Shown in pieces: positions 1 through 7,400 of a stretch of DNA of 16,229 nucleotides. Position numbers and translations under genes: made by a program. The notes below the pieces were generated by a model. That model had not been told where the DNA came from. It did no database searches and was given only the letters and a program-made list of their open reading frames with translations. The stretch covers positions 1-16,229 of the forward strand of contig JAFMQT010000041.1 of NCBI GenBank assembly GCA_017354515.1, given 5' to 3'. Each line of letters opens with the position of its first letter. Within the stretch, counting starts at the first letter, position 1. The DNA is from Nocardia sp. GTDB lineage: Bacteria; Actinomycetota; Actinomycetes; Mycobacteriales; Mycobacteriaceae.

Positions 1-1555
1 CCCGGACCCGGACCGGCTGGTGCGGTCGATGCAGGGGAATCTGGCCACCAACTTCGCGCGAAGGCCGTTGCAGGTGTGGAACTTCGGGCACGTGGTGGAT
101 GAGCGACCCGCGTGCCGAACGATGTGGTCGGCCGGAATGCTGGCCGGTGACGAGAACCGCGTCAAGAACGGGATGCGCGGCTGCGGTGATATGGCCGCAC
201 TCGCAAAGGCCGATAATCCCACCCTCGGCCAGGCCAGCACCGGCCTGCTGCTCTTGATCTGCACCTGCCTGCTGTTGCTGTTCGCGGCATATTTGGGGGT
301 CAAGGTCATCAAGGCCGCCCTGGATTCGATCTACCATGGGTTCCTGTCGATCTTCGGGTTCGCCGCCGGCGGATTCGTGTACGGCCCCACACAGACGTTC
401 CTGGTCCGCAATATCGTCGACAGCTTCATCGCCGGCGGGCGGATGACGGCCTACACCGTCTTTCTCGGCGTCTACACACTTTTCATGGCCAAATTGTTTC
501 TCGAGGCCGGCGGGCAGGTCATGGCGGTGATCGTCATCGCGGCTGCGGTCGAGGTCGTCGCCATCTCACAGCTGAAGCGGCTCAGCCGGAGCCTCGACAG
601 CGGCAGCAGATGGGTAGCGAACCGATTCGCCCTGGCGCTCGAGGGAGGGCGGGCTCCCGCTTCCGGAAGCACCGGTACCGCACTGGGAATGGGCGATTCC
701 CGGGCCGCCGCGGCCGGGACCCACGGTGCCGGTTTGGTCGCCGGGCTGACCGCCTTGAACACGGTCAATGCTTCGCCGGTCACGGCATGGGTCGCCGGCC
801 GGACGCTGAGCCCCTTGAGTCCGTGGGCTCGCGGGAAAAAGCACTACGACCTGTCCAATATCGCGATGGCCACCGACCGGGTCGGCCGGGAAACCTGGAA
901 TGCACAGTCGCGGACGAGCTGGCGGCTCATGGCCCGCAAACGTGCCGATGCCGCAGGCGGTATCGGCACCGAATTGGGTCTCGCGAACGCCCTCGACGGC
1001 CTCCGGCACGCTCGAGTCTCGGATACTTATCTGCCCGCCGCGCTCCTCGATGCCGGTGCCGAGACGCAGAGCGTCAATGACGCTCTGCGGGCACTGTCCA
1101 TCGAGCGCGCGGTCGCCTCGAACAACCCGTACGGCTTCGACCCGTTACAACGAGCCGTCGGCTCGGCACGCTCGGTCGACAACCACTTCGGCGAACCCAA
1201 TATGATGGCATTCGCCGGTCAGGCAGTGGTGTCGGCCAACAGATTCGCCCGGCATACCAACGCACCCGCCGCGGACGCGGTCATAGACCAGGATTTCGTC
1301 AATACCGTTCGCCGGCACTGGGATTCGGATGCGGCACTACAGCAGGCCATCACGCCCGCGCAATGGAACGCCGTCGGCCGAGACACCCGCTGGTTCATCG
1401 CCACCGAACTCGCCCAGCACCACAAGGCAGCAGCACAGGCCTTCTACGACAACCCGTCCGATCTGACTCGGGCGCGGCTCATGCAATCGACCAGAAGAAT
1501 CGCCAACCTGGATCACGCTCACCCCGACGCCGGCGCCGACCCCTGGGACGACTGA
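1..1555 (+). CDS. Multi-pass membrane protein with long hydrophilic tail, 5' end outside window (VirB6/TrbL-like topology)
   Basis: The frame is open from the left edge (codons from position 2) to a TGA at 1553-1555, so the start is missing. Counting from the GTG at 20, a soluble stretch with two Cys (32 and 55) is followed by four hydrophobic segments at about 73-93, 99-122, 141-161 and 165-184. About 325 polar, Ala/Arg-rich residues follow, ending in DPWDD. Membrane helices followed by a long soluble tail are seen in VirB6/TrbL proteins of type IV secretion and conjugation systems. I see no diagnostic motif, so this is a topology-based inference and it could be an unrelated membrane protein. 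It converges on the nitroreductase gene, with 27 bp between the stops. No other transfer gene is visible. Coding is confident; function is not. Confidence 0.7.
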   Translation, partial: PDPDRLVRSMQGNLATNFARRPLQVWNFGHVVDERPACRTMWSAGMLAGDENRVKNGMRGCGDMAALAKADNPTLGQASTGLLLLICTCLLLLFAAYLGVKVIKAALDSIYHGFLSIFGFAAGGFVYGPTQTFLVRNIVDSFIAGGRMTAYTVFLGVYTLFMAKLFLEAGGQVMAVIVIAAAVEVVAISQLKRLSRSLDSGSRWVANRFALALEGGRAPASGSTGTALGMGDSRAAAAGTHGAGLVAGLTALNTVNASPVTAWVAGRTLSPLSPWARGKKHYDLSNIAMATDRVGRETWNAQSRTSWRLMARKRADAAGGIGTELGLANALDGLRHARVSDTYLPAALLDAGAETQSVNDALRALSIERAVASNNPYGFDPLQRAVGSARSVDNHFGEPNMMAFAGQAVVSANRFARHTNAPAADAVIDQDFVNTVRRHWDSDAALQQAITPAQWNAVGRDTRWFIATELAQHHKAAAQAFYDNPSDLTRARLMQSTRRIANLDHAHPDAGADPWDD

Positions 1556-1582
1556 CTCGGCAGCCGCATCCGACCTGCGAGA

Positions 1583-2239
1583 TCACCAGGTGTCGACGTG
1601 GACGATCTCGTCGATATTCGACCGGCGGGCGGGCTTGAAGTCGGTGCCCTTGGTGTAGGCGACCGGTAGCAGGGCGCCCTGCGAGATCTGCTCGTACGGG
1701 ATGTCGAGCAATTCGGCCGCCTCGCGTTCGTACATCAAATGCAGTGTGGTCCAGGCGGTTCCGAGGCCGCGAGAGCGGGCAGCCAGGCAGAAACTCCACA
1801 CCGCGGGAAACAGCGACCCCCAATGCGAGGCGCTGCCCACGCTCGGGGCGCTGTCCACCCGGCCCGACAGGCACGGAATCAACAGCACCGGCGCCTGCCC
1901 CATGTTCTCCGCCAGATACTCCGCCGAACTCGCCACCCGGCGCCGCTGCGAATCGACCTCGGGGTCTCCGGTCGTCTTGTCGCCGAGGTAATCCGGTGAC
2001 GCCCGATAGGCATCGAAACCCCGCCGATACATCTCGCCCAGCGCCCGCCGCTTCTCGGCATCGGTGACCACCACCCAGTGCCACCCCTGCCTATTGGAAC
2101 CGCTCGGCGCCTGGACCGCCAGGTCGATGCATTCGCGCACGACACCGAGCGGGACCGCGCGCTCGAGATCGAGCCGCTTACGGACCGCCCGCGTCGTCGA
2201 CAGTAATTCGTCGGCGGAAAGGTCCAATTCGATCGGCAT
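1583..2239 (-). CDS. Nitroreductase-family flavoprotein
   Basis: A 218-residue protein of the FMN-dependent nitroreductase superfamily, which uses NAD(P)H to reduce nitro-aromatics, quinones or enones in the cytosol. The early Arg cluster TTRAVRKRLD (residues 15-24) and APSGSNRQGWHWVVV (44-58) match the FMN-phosphate and isoalloxazine-binding segments. The GLGTAWTTLHL stretch and the C-terminal KPARR segment also fit the family, and the length is typical. The ATG at 2239 follows GGGAG with 7-nt spacing. It lies 90 nt downstream of vapC on the same strand, with a possible promoter and a near-palindrome in between, so it is probably a separate unit. The substrate cannot be told from sequence. 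An alternative is an oxidoreductase of a specialised pathway such as enoyl reduction or BluB-like chemistry, but the motifs favour a generic nitroreductase. Confidence 0.88.
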   Translation of the reverse strand: MPIELDLSADELLSTTRAVRKRLDLERAVPLGVVRECIDLAVQAPSGSNRQGWHWVVVTDAEKRRALGEMYRRGFDAYRASPDYLGDKTTGDPEVDSQRRRVASSAEYLAENMGQAPVLLIPCLSGRVDSAPSVGSASHWGSLFPAVWSFCLAARSRGLGTAWTTLHLMYEREAAELLDIPYEQISQGALLPVAYTKGTDFKPARRSNIDEIVHVDTW

Positions 2240-2253
2240 GATCTGCTCCCGTC

Positions 2254-2268
2254 ACGTGTCTGATACGT
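2254..2268 (-). promoter_or_regulatory. Near-palindromic operator candidate upstream of the nitroreductase gene
   Basis: ACGTGTC-T-GATACGT has two 7-nt arms that match at 6 of 7 positions. It lies 15 nt upstream of the nitroreductase ATG. A possible minus-strand -10 (TACGGT, 2281-2276) would start transcription next to it. The size and place fit a TetR- or MarR-type operator, which often controls flavin reductases. No regulator gene lies beside it in the window, so this is a weak call. Confidence 0.3.
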
Positions 2269-2329
2269 CCGCCCGACCGTACCTCGCTGCCGCGCACGGA
2301 TTCGATCTTTGTCGTGCTGCGTCGGCGGC

Positions 2330-2734
2330 TCACTCGGTCGGATCGAGCACGGACAGACCGAGAGTCTCGGCGACTGCTTTCATCCGGTCATCGTGTGTTA
2401 CCACCGTGACCCCATCCGGAGCGAGCAGGGAGGCGGTGCCGAGGTGGATCGCGTCCAGCGAGCGTAGATGTTTGCCGGTGCTGATCGAGGAGGCCGTTCG
2501 GATCACGTCGTCGTCGATGTCGATCAACCACAGCGAGGAGAGGACGGGCATGCTCAGCGCCAGCGACAGCTCCTCGCGCTGCAGCACCCGCGCCATTTCG
2601 ACCTGGACCAGCTTGGACGAGTAGATGTCCTCACCCGCTGTGCGGGCGGTACGCCACCAGGCCCGCACGCGCTGTGCACCGGGATCGTCCAGGATCAGGC
2701 GCAGCGCGATCGAAGAGTCGATGTAGGCCGCCAC
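2330..2734 (-). CDS. vapC: VapC-type PIN-domain toxin (ribonuclease)
   Basis: A 134-residue single PIN domain. VapC toxins are Mg-dependent RNases that cut tRNA, rRNA or mRNA when freed from their antitoxin. The acidic active-site set is present: Asp6 in AYIDSS, Glu46 in QVEMAR, Asp94 in SLDAIHLGTA and Asp115 in VVTHDDRM, so the toxin looks catalytically intact. The start is a GTG at 2734, one base after the antitoxin stop codon, which implies translational coupling with the toxin second, the usual VapBC order. The length is normal for the family. The RNA target cannot be predicted. A stand-alone PIN RNase is an alternative, but the partner gene makes toxin-antitoxin the clear choice. Confidence 0.9.
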   Translation of the reverse strand: MAAYIDSSIALRLILDDPGAQRVRAWWRTARTAGEDIYSSKLVQVEMARVLQREELSLALSMPVLSSLWLIDIDDDVIRTASSISTGKHLRSLDAIHLGTASLLAPDGVTVVTHDDRMKAVAETLGLSVLDPTE

Positions 2735-2735
2735 C

Positions 2736-3008
2736 TCAGTGCTCGGTCCGGGCGGCGTCGATCAACTCGTCGAGACTCAGCCCCGAACGCAACGGCACGA
2801 GGTCCGGCAAGTCGGCATCGGGATCCGTCGGCGGCTGGATCCGGCCCTCCGCCTTCTTCTGCTCCAACCAGGTGGCCGTGGGAGTCGCCGGCACCAGCTG
2901 CGCGACGACTCGCCCATGCATCGTCACATTGATCCGCTCCCCCTCCTGCACCTCGCGCAGAACTCGCGAGGTCTGCTGATTGAGCTCAGTGATCCCGATG
3001 GTCCGCAT
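2736..3008 (-). CDS. vapB: VapB/Phd-YefM-type antitoxin
   Basis: A 90-residue antitoxin. The N-terminal half (MRTIGITELNQQTSRVLREV, then a GERINVTMHGRVVAQLVP segment) is the Phd/YefM-like DNA-binding fold. The acidic C-terminal part (about 48-90, with DPDADLPDL and LSLDELIDAARTEH) would wrap the toxin and neutralise it. I chose the ATG at 3008 because homologous antitoxins begin MRT at this point. The longer frame reads back through the operator and the tRNA region and is not credible. GGAGGT directly abuts the ATG, so translation initiation may be inefficient. A 17-bp palindrome 20 nt upstream is the likely autoregulatory operator. vapC starts one base after its stop. Confidence 0.88.
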   Translation of the reverse strand: MRTIGITELNQQTSRVLREVQEGERINVTMHGRVVAQLVPATPTATWLEQKKAEGRIQPPTDPDADLPDLVPLRSGLSLDELIDAARTEH

Positions 3009-3027
3009 ACCTCCATGATGCCACCGA

Positions 3028-3044
3028 CTAGAAGTATCTTCTAG
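3028..3044 (-). promoter_or_regulatory. VapBC autoregulatory operator over a putative -10
   Basis: The perfect inverted repeat CTAGAAG-TAT-CTTCTAG lies 20 bp upstream of vapB. On the minus strand it contains GATACT (3038-3033), a plausible -10 that would start transcription near 3026. A palindrome over the core promoter is the normal arrangement for VapB or VapBC repression with conditional cooperativity. The palindrome is seen directly; its role is inferred. Confidence 0.65.
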
Positions 3045-3112
3045 GTCCTCTGCGAGTCCGAGGAAGACGAGACCGAACACGCCTCGTGACCAAATCCGTG
3101 ACCATCGGCATG

Positions 3113-3148
3113 AAAATGGCCCCCGGAGAGATTCTCCGAGGGCCATTT
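3113..3148 (-). terminator. Intrinsic terminator of the initiator tRNA gene
   Basis: The outer arms AAATGGCCC (3114-3122) and GGGCCATTT (3140-3148) are perfect complements. Inside them CGGAGA (3124-3129) pairs with TCTCCG (3133-3138) around a 3-nt loop. On the minus strand the stem is followed by a short U run (AAAA at 3113-3116 on the plus strand). It begins 7 nt beyond the mature tRNA 3' end and separates the tRNA from vapBC. Confidence 0.8.
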
Positions 3149-3154
3149 CCGTAG

Positions 3155-3228
3155 TAGCGGGGACAGGATTTGAACCTGCGACCTCTGGGTTATGAGCCCA
3201 GCGAGCTACCGAGCTGCTCCACCCCGCG
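3155..3228 (-). tRNA. Initiator tRNA-fMet (anticodon CAT)
   Basis: A 74-nt cloverleaf without an encoded CCA. It has a 7-bp acceptor stem (CGCGGGG with CCCCGCT), D-arm GAGC/GCTC, anticodon stem CTGGG/CCCAG around CTCATAA, T-arm GCAGG-TTCAAAT-CCTGT and discriminator A. Two features mark it as initiator rather than elongator: position 1 is C and does not pair with T72, and the anticodon stem carries three consecutive G:C pairs next to the loop. It delivers formyl-Met to the ribosomal P site. It has its own promoter upstream and a terminator just downstream, so it is a single-gene unit. Confidence 0.96.
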
Positions 3229-3240
3229 TCGGTGAAGACA

Positions 3241-3270
3241 ACATTACACACGGGTGGACGCGAATGCCAA
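3241..3270 (-). promoter_or_regulatory. Promoter of the tRNA-fMet gene
   Basis: On the minus strand TTGGCA (3270-3265) and TAATGT (3246-3241) are separated by 18 bp, a good match to a housekeeping-sigma promoter. The predicted start, about 3234, is a few bases before the mature tRNA 5' end at 3228. Confidence 0.65.
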
Positions 3271-3509
3271 ATCACCTGGTGAACCAGCTTTTCGCCGTAC
3301 ATCGACGCGATCTTGCCAGCCGCCCGCAAACCCTCGGCGGCGCCGAATTTTGTCACGCGGTCTCACTATGCGAGACGCGGCAGCGGTTGTCGCGGCGACT
3401 CGATCCACACTCGCCCACCCAACCGGAACCAACGGGATCCCACCCATCCGTTCACACATACCGGCTTGCGAACCCGGACGCGCGCGTTTCCATAATTGCC
3501 GCCTGAAAA

Positions 3510-3548
3510 CGTGACCCGGCACACAAAACCACCGTGATTAGCCGCACA
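3510..3548 (+). promoter_or_regulatory. Two tandem CRP/GlxR-like sites
   Basis: CGTGA-N6-ACACA (3510-3525) and CGTGA-N6-GCACA (3533-3548) each match TGTGA-N6-TCACA at 8 of 10 defined positions and repeat with a 23-bp period. CRP control of an rpf gene is known in M. tuberculosis. Here the sites lie about 290-325 bp upstream of the rpf start, which is distant unless the promoter is also far upstream. The match is imperfect, so this is a low-confidence call. Confidence 0.35.
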
Positions 3549-3742
3549 TTAGACGAATGATATTTCCGCCCGAAATGATCATTTGCTGCATAGCCAACCT
3601 GCATGGACGCCGCGAAATCAGTTATTCGTTTCATGCAATTCGGCAGTTATCAAGACGTGATCTGTCGAGATCTATTCGTTATCGTCGGCTGCGGCCCTGA
3701 TCGAACCCGTGACGGGCACCATCGCGACCGCCGCCCCGGTAG

Positions 3743-3806
3743 CCCTGCCCCGCGGTTCGCGAGTCCCCGACCACCTGGGGGCAGGGACGCGGCTGTGCGA
3801 CAGCCG
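3743..3806 (+). promoter_or_regulatory. Structured 5' leader of the rpf gene
   Basis: There are two stem-loops on the plus strand. CCCTGCCCC (3743-3751) pairs perfectly with GGGGCAGGG (3778-3786), and CGGCTGT-GCG-ACAGCCG (3790-3806) is a perfect 7-bp hairpin. The rpf Shine-Dalgarno GGGAGGG (3821-3827) follows after 14 nt. Some actinobacterial rpf genes have a c-di-AMP (ydaO-type) riboswitch here, but I do not find its conserved core. The hairpins are real; a regulatory role is inference. Confidence 0.4.
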
Positions 3807-3834
3807 AGCCGGCGAGCGCAGGGAGGGACAGAAC

Positions 3835-4380
3835 ATGAACAAGAACCGGAAGATCAGCACCCGCGCCCTCGGCTTCGCCGCCGCCACCGGCGCCCTCGTC
3901 GCCATCCCGTTCGCGGCCTCGACCACCGCGTCGGCCGCGCCCGCCCACGACTGGGACGGCGTCGCGCAGTGCGAGAGCGGCGGCAACTGGAACACCAACA
4001 CCGGCAACGGCTTCTACGGCGGGCTGCAGTTCACGCAATCCACCTGGAGCGCCAACGGTGGCAGCGGATCCCCGCAGAACGCCAGCAAGGAAGAGCAGGA
4101 GCGGGTCGCGGAGAACGTCCTGAACAGCCAGGGATCGGGCGCGTGGCCGGTGTGCGGTAAGTACCTGCGCTCGGCTCCCGCCCAGGAGACCAAGCCCGCC
4201 CCCGCCCAGCAGGCCCCGAAGGTCAAGCAGGCTCCGGCCCAGCTGGCCGGTGACCGCCAGGCGCTGGTCGGAAAGGCCACCGATGCCGGTAAGCAGGCCG
4301 CCGAGCGCGCCGGCCTGGGCAAGCAGTACCAGCAGGTGCTCGATCAGCACAGCGGACTGATCAAGAGCATCAGCAACTGA
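3835..4380 (+). CDS. Secreted resuscitation-promoting-factor-like transglycosylase
   Basis: A 181-residue precursor. The N-terminal signal peptide has a KNRK charged start, a hydrophobic core at 11-30 and an ASA-AP cleavage site near residue 34. The Rpf domain (about 36-112) has the lysozyme-like fold that cleaves cell-wall glycan during growth and resuscitation. It shows the hallmark WDGVAQCESGGNW with catalytic Glu47, YGGLQFTQSTW, and Cys46/Cys107 as the probable disulfide pair. A Pro/Ala/Gln-rich linker (113-140) leads to a short helical tail; no LysM or G5 domain is present, so it is a small Rpf. The ATG at 3835 has GGGAGGG 7 nt upstream. The longer frame starting at 3709 adds residues ahead of the signal peptide and is rejected. 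The paralogue letter (RpfA, C or E) cannot be assigned. Confidence 0.93.
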   Translation: MNKNRKISTRALGFAAATGALVAIPFAASTTASAAPAHDWDGVAQCESGGNWNTNTGNGFYGGLQFTQSTWSANGGSGSPQNASKEEQERVAENVLNSQGSGAWPVCGKYLRSAPAQETKPAPAQQAPKVKQAPAQLAGDRQALVGKATDAGKQAAERAGLGKQYQQVLDQHSGLIKSISN

Positions 4381-4401
4381 CCTGAAGATCCACCGCTGAC
4401 G

Positions 4402-4437
4402 AATCCGGCGCCGTCATCGATGACGGCGTCGGATTTC
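4402..4437 (+). terminator. Intrinsic terminator after rpf
   Basis: The arms 4402-4418 and 4419-4435 pair over 17 positions with a single G.T. The core CGCCGTCATCGATGACGGCG (4409-4428) is a perfect palindrome. TTTCTTT follows on the plus strand. It lies 21 nt after the rpf stop and also separates rpf from the convergent UPF0182 gene. Confidence 0.85.
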
Positions 4438-4451
4438 TTTGTCCCGGAACG

Positions 4452-7400
4452 TTATCCGCCGGCCTTGTTGTAATCGTCGATGGCCTTCTGCAGACCCTCC
4501 AGCGCCTTACCCAACTGGCTCAGATCACCGGAGTGCTGGGCGTCCTGAACGCCCTTGAGCGCATCACCCAACTCCTTGACCGCGGCGTCCTTACTGGCCG
4601 ACCCGGTCGGCGCCGGAGGCACGGCGGGCACGGGCGTGGCCGGAGCCGGAGGCGGCGAGGCGCTGCTCTGGTCACCCGACTGGTTGAGTGCCGCCTGTCC
4701 CGGCTGCTGCGCGGTGGCCGCGCCCAGCCCACCCTGCACGTCGTTGAGCGCGTCGCCGAGCGTGGGCTGATAGCCGACCTTGTCGCCGTAGGAGGCCAGT
4801 ACCTTCACCAGCTGCGGGAACGAGGCCGTGCTCGGACCACTGTTGCGTTCCAGATACCAGGGCTCCACGTAGAGGATTCCGCCCTGCCCGATCGGCAGCG
4901 TCAGCAGATTCCCATAGGTGATCTTGTTGGTATTACCGCCGGTCAGCAAGGTGCGATCGTTGGCCACCCGGGCATCGGTGGTCATCGAGGTCTGCACCTG
5001 TTGCGGGCCCGGTGTCTGCGAATCGGTCGGCAACTTCAGCACCGTGAACTTGCCGTAGTTCTCCGGATCGGAGGAGACCTGGATATAGGCCGCCAGGAAC
5101 TGGCGTCGGAACCCGACCATCGCACTGGTCAGGCTGAACTCGGGCTGGGAATCCTTCGGATTGCCGAGCAATACGTAGTACGGCGGCTGATGTGCGGTGG
5201 TGGGCGCGTCGGAGGTCGGATCGTTGGGTACCGACCAGAACGCGTTGTTGGTGAAGAACTCTCGCGGATCGTCGACGTGATAGCGCGCGAGCATTTCGCG
5301 CTGCACCTTGAACAGATCCTCCGGATAGCGGAAGTGCGCGCGCAGCTCCGGCGAGATCGCGCTCGGCGGCTTCACCGAATTCGGGAACACGCCGCGCCAG
5401 GCGTTGAGTACCGGATCGGTGGGATCCACATCGTAGAGATTGACGGTGCCGTCGTAGGCGTCGACCGTGGCCTTCACCGAGTTACGGATATAGCTGACTT
5501 CCTTGCGCGGCACCGCGCGTCCGGTGTTCTGGTCGATGCTGTCCTCGACCGCACCCTCCAGCGAGGTGCGCTGCGCGTACGGGAAGTTGTCCAGTGTGGT
5601 GTAGGCGTCCACGATCCATTGGATGCGGCCGTTGACCACCGCCGGGTACACGTTCCGGTCGGTGGTCAGCCACGGCGCCACCTGCTGCACCCGGCTGCGC
5701 GGATCCCGATTGAAGATGATCTTCGAGTTCGATCCGATCGCTCCGGAGAACAGGATGTTGCGCTCGGCGTATTTGGCGGCGAACGCCATCCGGTTGACCC
5801 AGTTGCCGATCGGTACGCCACCGCTGCCGCTGTAGGTGGTCTGCTGGGTTCCGGTGTCGTATTCGCGCGGGGGCTGGTTGTTGCCGCCGACGATCGCGTA
5901 GTCGGCGTCGGACTGCGCGATCTGCTCGCCATAGTAGATGCGTGGCTGATCGACCTGGATCGCCTGGCGGTCCTTGGGCGTGAACAGATCGCTGACGGTC
6001 GACTTGTCGCCGATGTTGAACACCGGATAGCCGTAGCCACCGCTGGAATTGGACGCCCCGGCACCGGTCGCGGCCTGCTGGGTCTCCTTGGGCGGGGCGA
6101 CATTGACCCGGTTCGCCGGGGCCGCGACGAATCCGTCACCGTGGGTGTAGACGGTGTGCTTGTTGATCCAGTCGGTCTGGTTGCCGGACAGGTTCTGCGG
6201 CACCAACTCTCGCGCACCGACGACGAAATCCTGCTTCTGGCCGTTGATGGTGTAGCGGTCGATGTCCAGCGGATCGGAGAAGCCGTAGAAGTTCTGCAAC
6301 TGCTGACGCTGGATGAAGGTCTGGGTCAGCAGATTCGGGTCCAGCAGCCGGATATTGGCCATGGTCTGCTGATCGGCCGGGATGGAACCGGGATCCTTGG
6401 TCTGACTGCCCTGATAGTCGACGTAGGAGACCTTGTCCTTACCCAGCCCGTAGGCCTGCCGGGTGGCGGTGATGTTGTGCTGGATATAGGCCGATTCCTT
6501 GGTCGCGGCGTTCGGGCGCACCTCGAACTGCTCGACGATCAGCGGCCACACCGCGCCGACCAGAATCGACGACAGCAGCATCAGAGCCGCCGCCATCGCC
6601 GGAACCCGCAGATCACGCAGCACGACACCGGCGAAGAAAGCCACCGCGCAGATGATCGCGATCGACATCAGGATCAGCTTGGCCGGCAGCACCGCGTTGA
6701 TATCGGTGTAGGAGCCGCCGGTGAAGGTCTGCGCCTTGCGCGTACTCGACAGCAGCGAATACCGGTCGAACCAGTACGCGACCGCCTTGAGCAGAACGAA
6801 TGTGCCCGCGATGACCGCCAGCTGAATGCGCGCCGGACGGGTCAGGGTGCCCTCGCGGCCGGACAGCCGCAGTCCGCCGAAAATGTAGTGGGTGACCAGA
6901 TTCGCGAAGAACGCGATCACGACGGCGACGAACAGCCAGTTCAACAGCAATTTGTAGAACGGCAGCTGGAAGGCGTAGAAACCCACGTCCAGGTGGAACT
7001 GCGGATCAGTGGTCCCGAACGAACCACCGTGCAGGAACAGCTGCACCGTCACCCAACTGGACTGGGCCACCAGGCCCGACAGCAGCCCGATCAGCATCGG
7101 GATACCGATTCCGAACAGCCGCAAGCGGGCCATCACCGTACTGCGATACCGCGCGATCGGATCACCGGGACCGGAGACCGGGACGAACACCGGACGGGTC
7201 CGGAACGCGGCCAGCAGCGACGCACCGATCACCAGGGCGACCGCCAGCGCCACCACCACGAACAGCAGCAGCCGCGTGACGAGCACGGTGGTGAACACCT
7301 GCCGGAACCCGACCTCGCCGAACCACAGCCAGTTGGTGTAGGCGTCGGTCAGGCGCGGGCCGACCAGTAGCAACGCGGCGATCACGAGCGCGGTGATCAG

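Larger units (their letters stand above)
3271..3834. other. Gene-free region upstream of rpf, partly AT-rich, with a structured leader
   Basis: I find no convincing gene here. The short frames lack Shine-Dalgarno sequences and overlap the rpf gene. About 3500-3690 is much more AT-rich than the rest of the window. It holds two CRP-like sites and the perfect 12-bp palindrome AAATGATCATTT (3573-3584). Nearer the gene are two stem-loops, then the rpf Shine-Dalgarno. I could not pick a convincing rpf promoter. TATTCGTTATC near 3672-3682 is a candidate -10 area only. Confidence 0.5.

Noticed and set aside
3690..3834. c-di-AMP (ydaO-type) riboswitch upstream of rpf
   Set aside because: Only a short CGAACCCGT resembles the motif. 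The GGAACC core, GUGAAUC-like block and CAGCUAACC block are not found.
3603..4160. Plus-strand frame starting MDAAKSVIRFMQFGSY
   Set aside because: There is no Shine-Dalgarno, and after about 40 residues it runs out of frame through the rpf gene as Arg-rich sequence.
4533..7370. Very long plus-strand open frame (945 codons) opposite UPF0182
   Set aside because: It is antisense to a recognisable protein, very rich in Arg, Gly, His and Gln, and has no known domain or Shine-Dalgarno. High GC commonly leaves antisense frames open.
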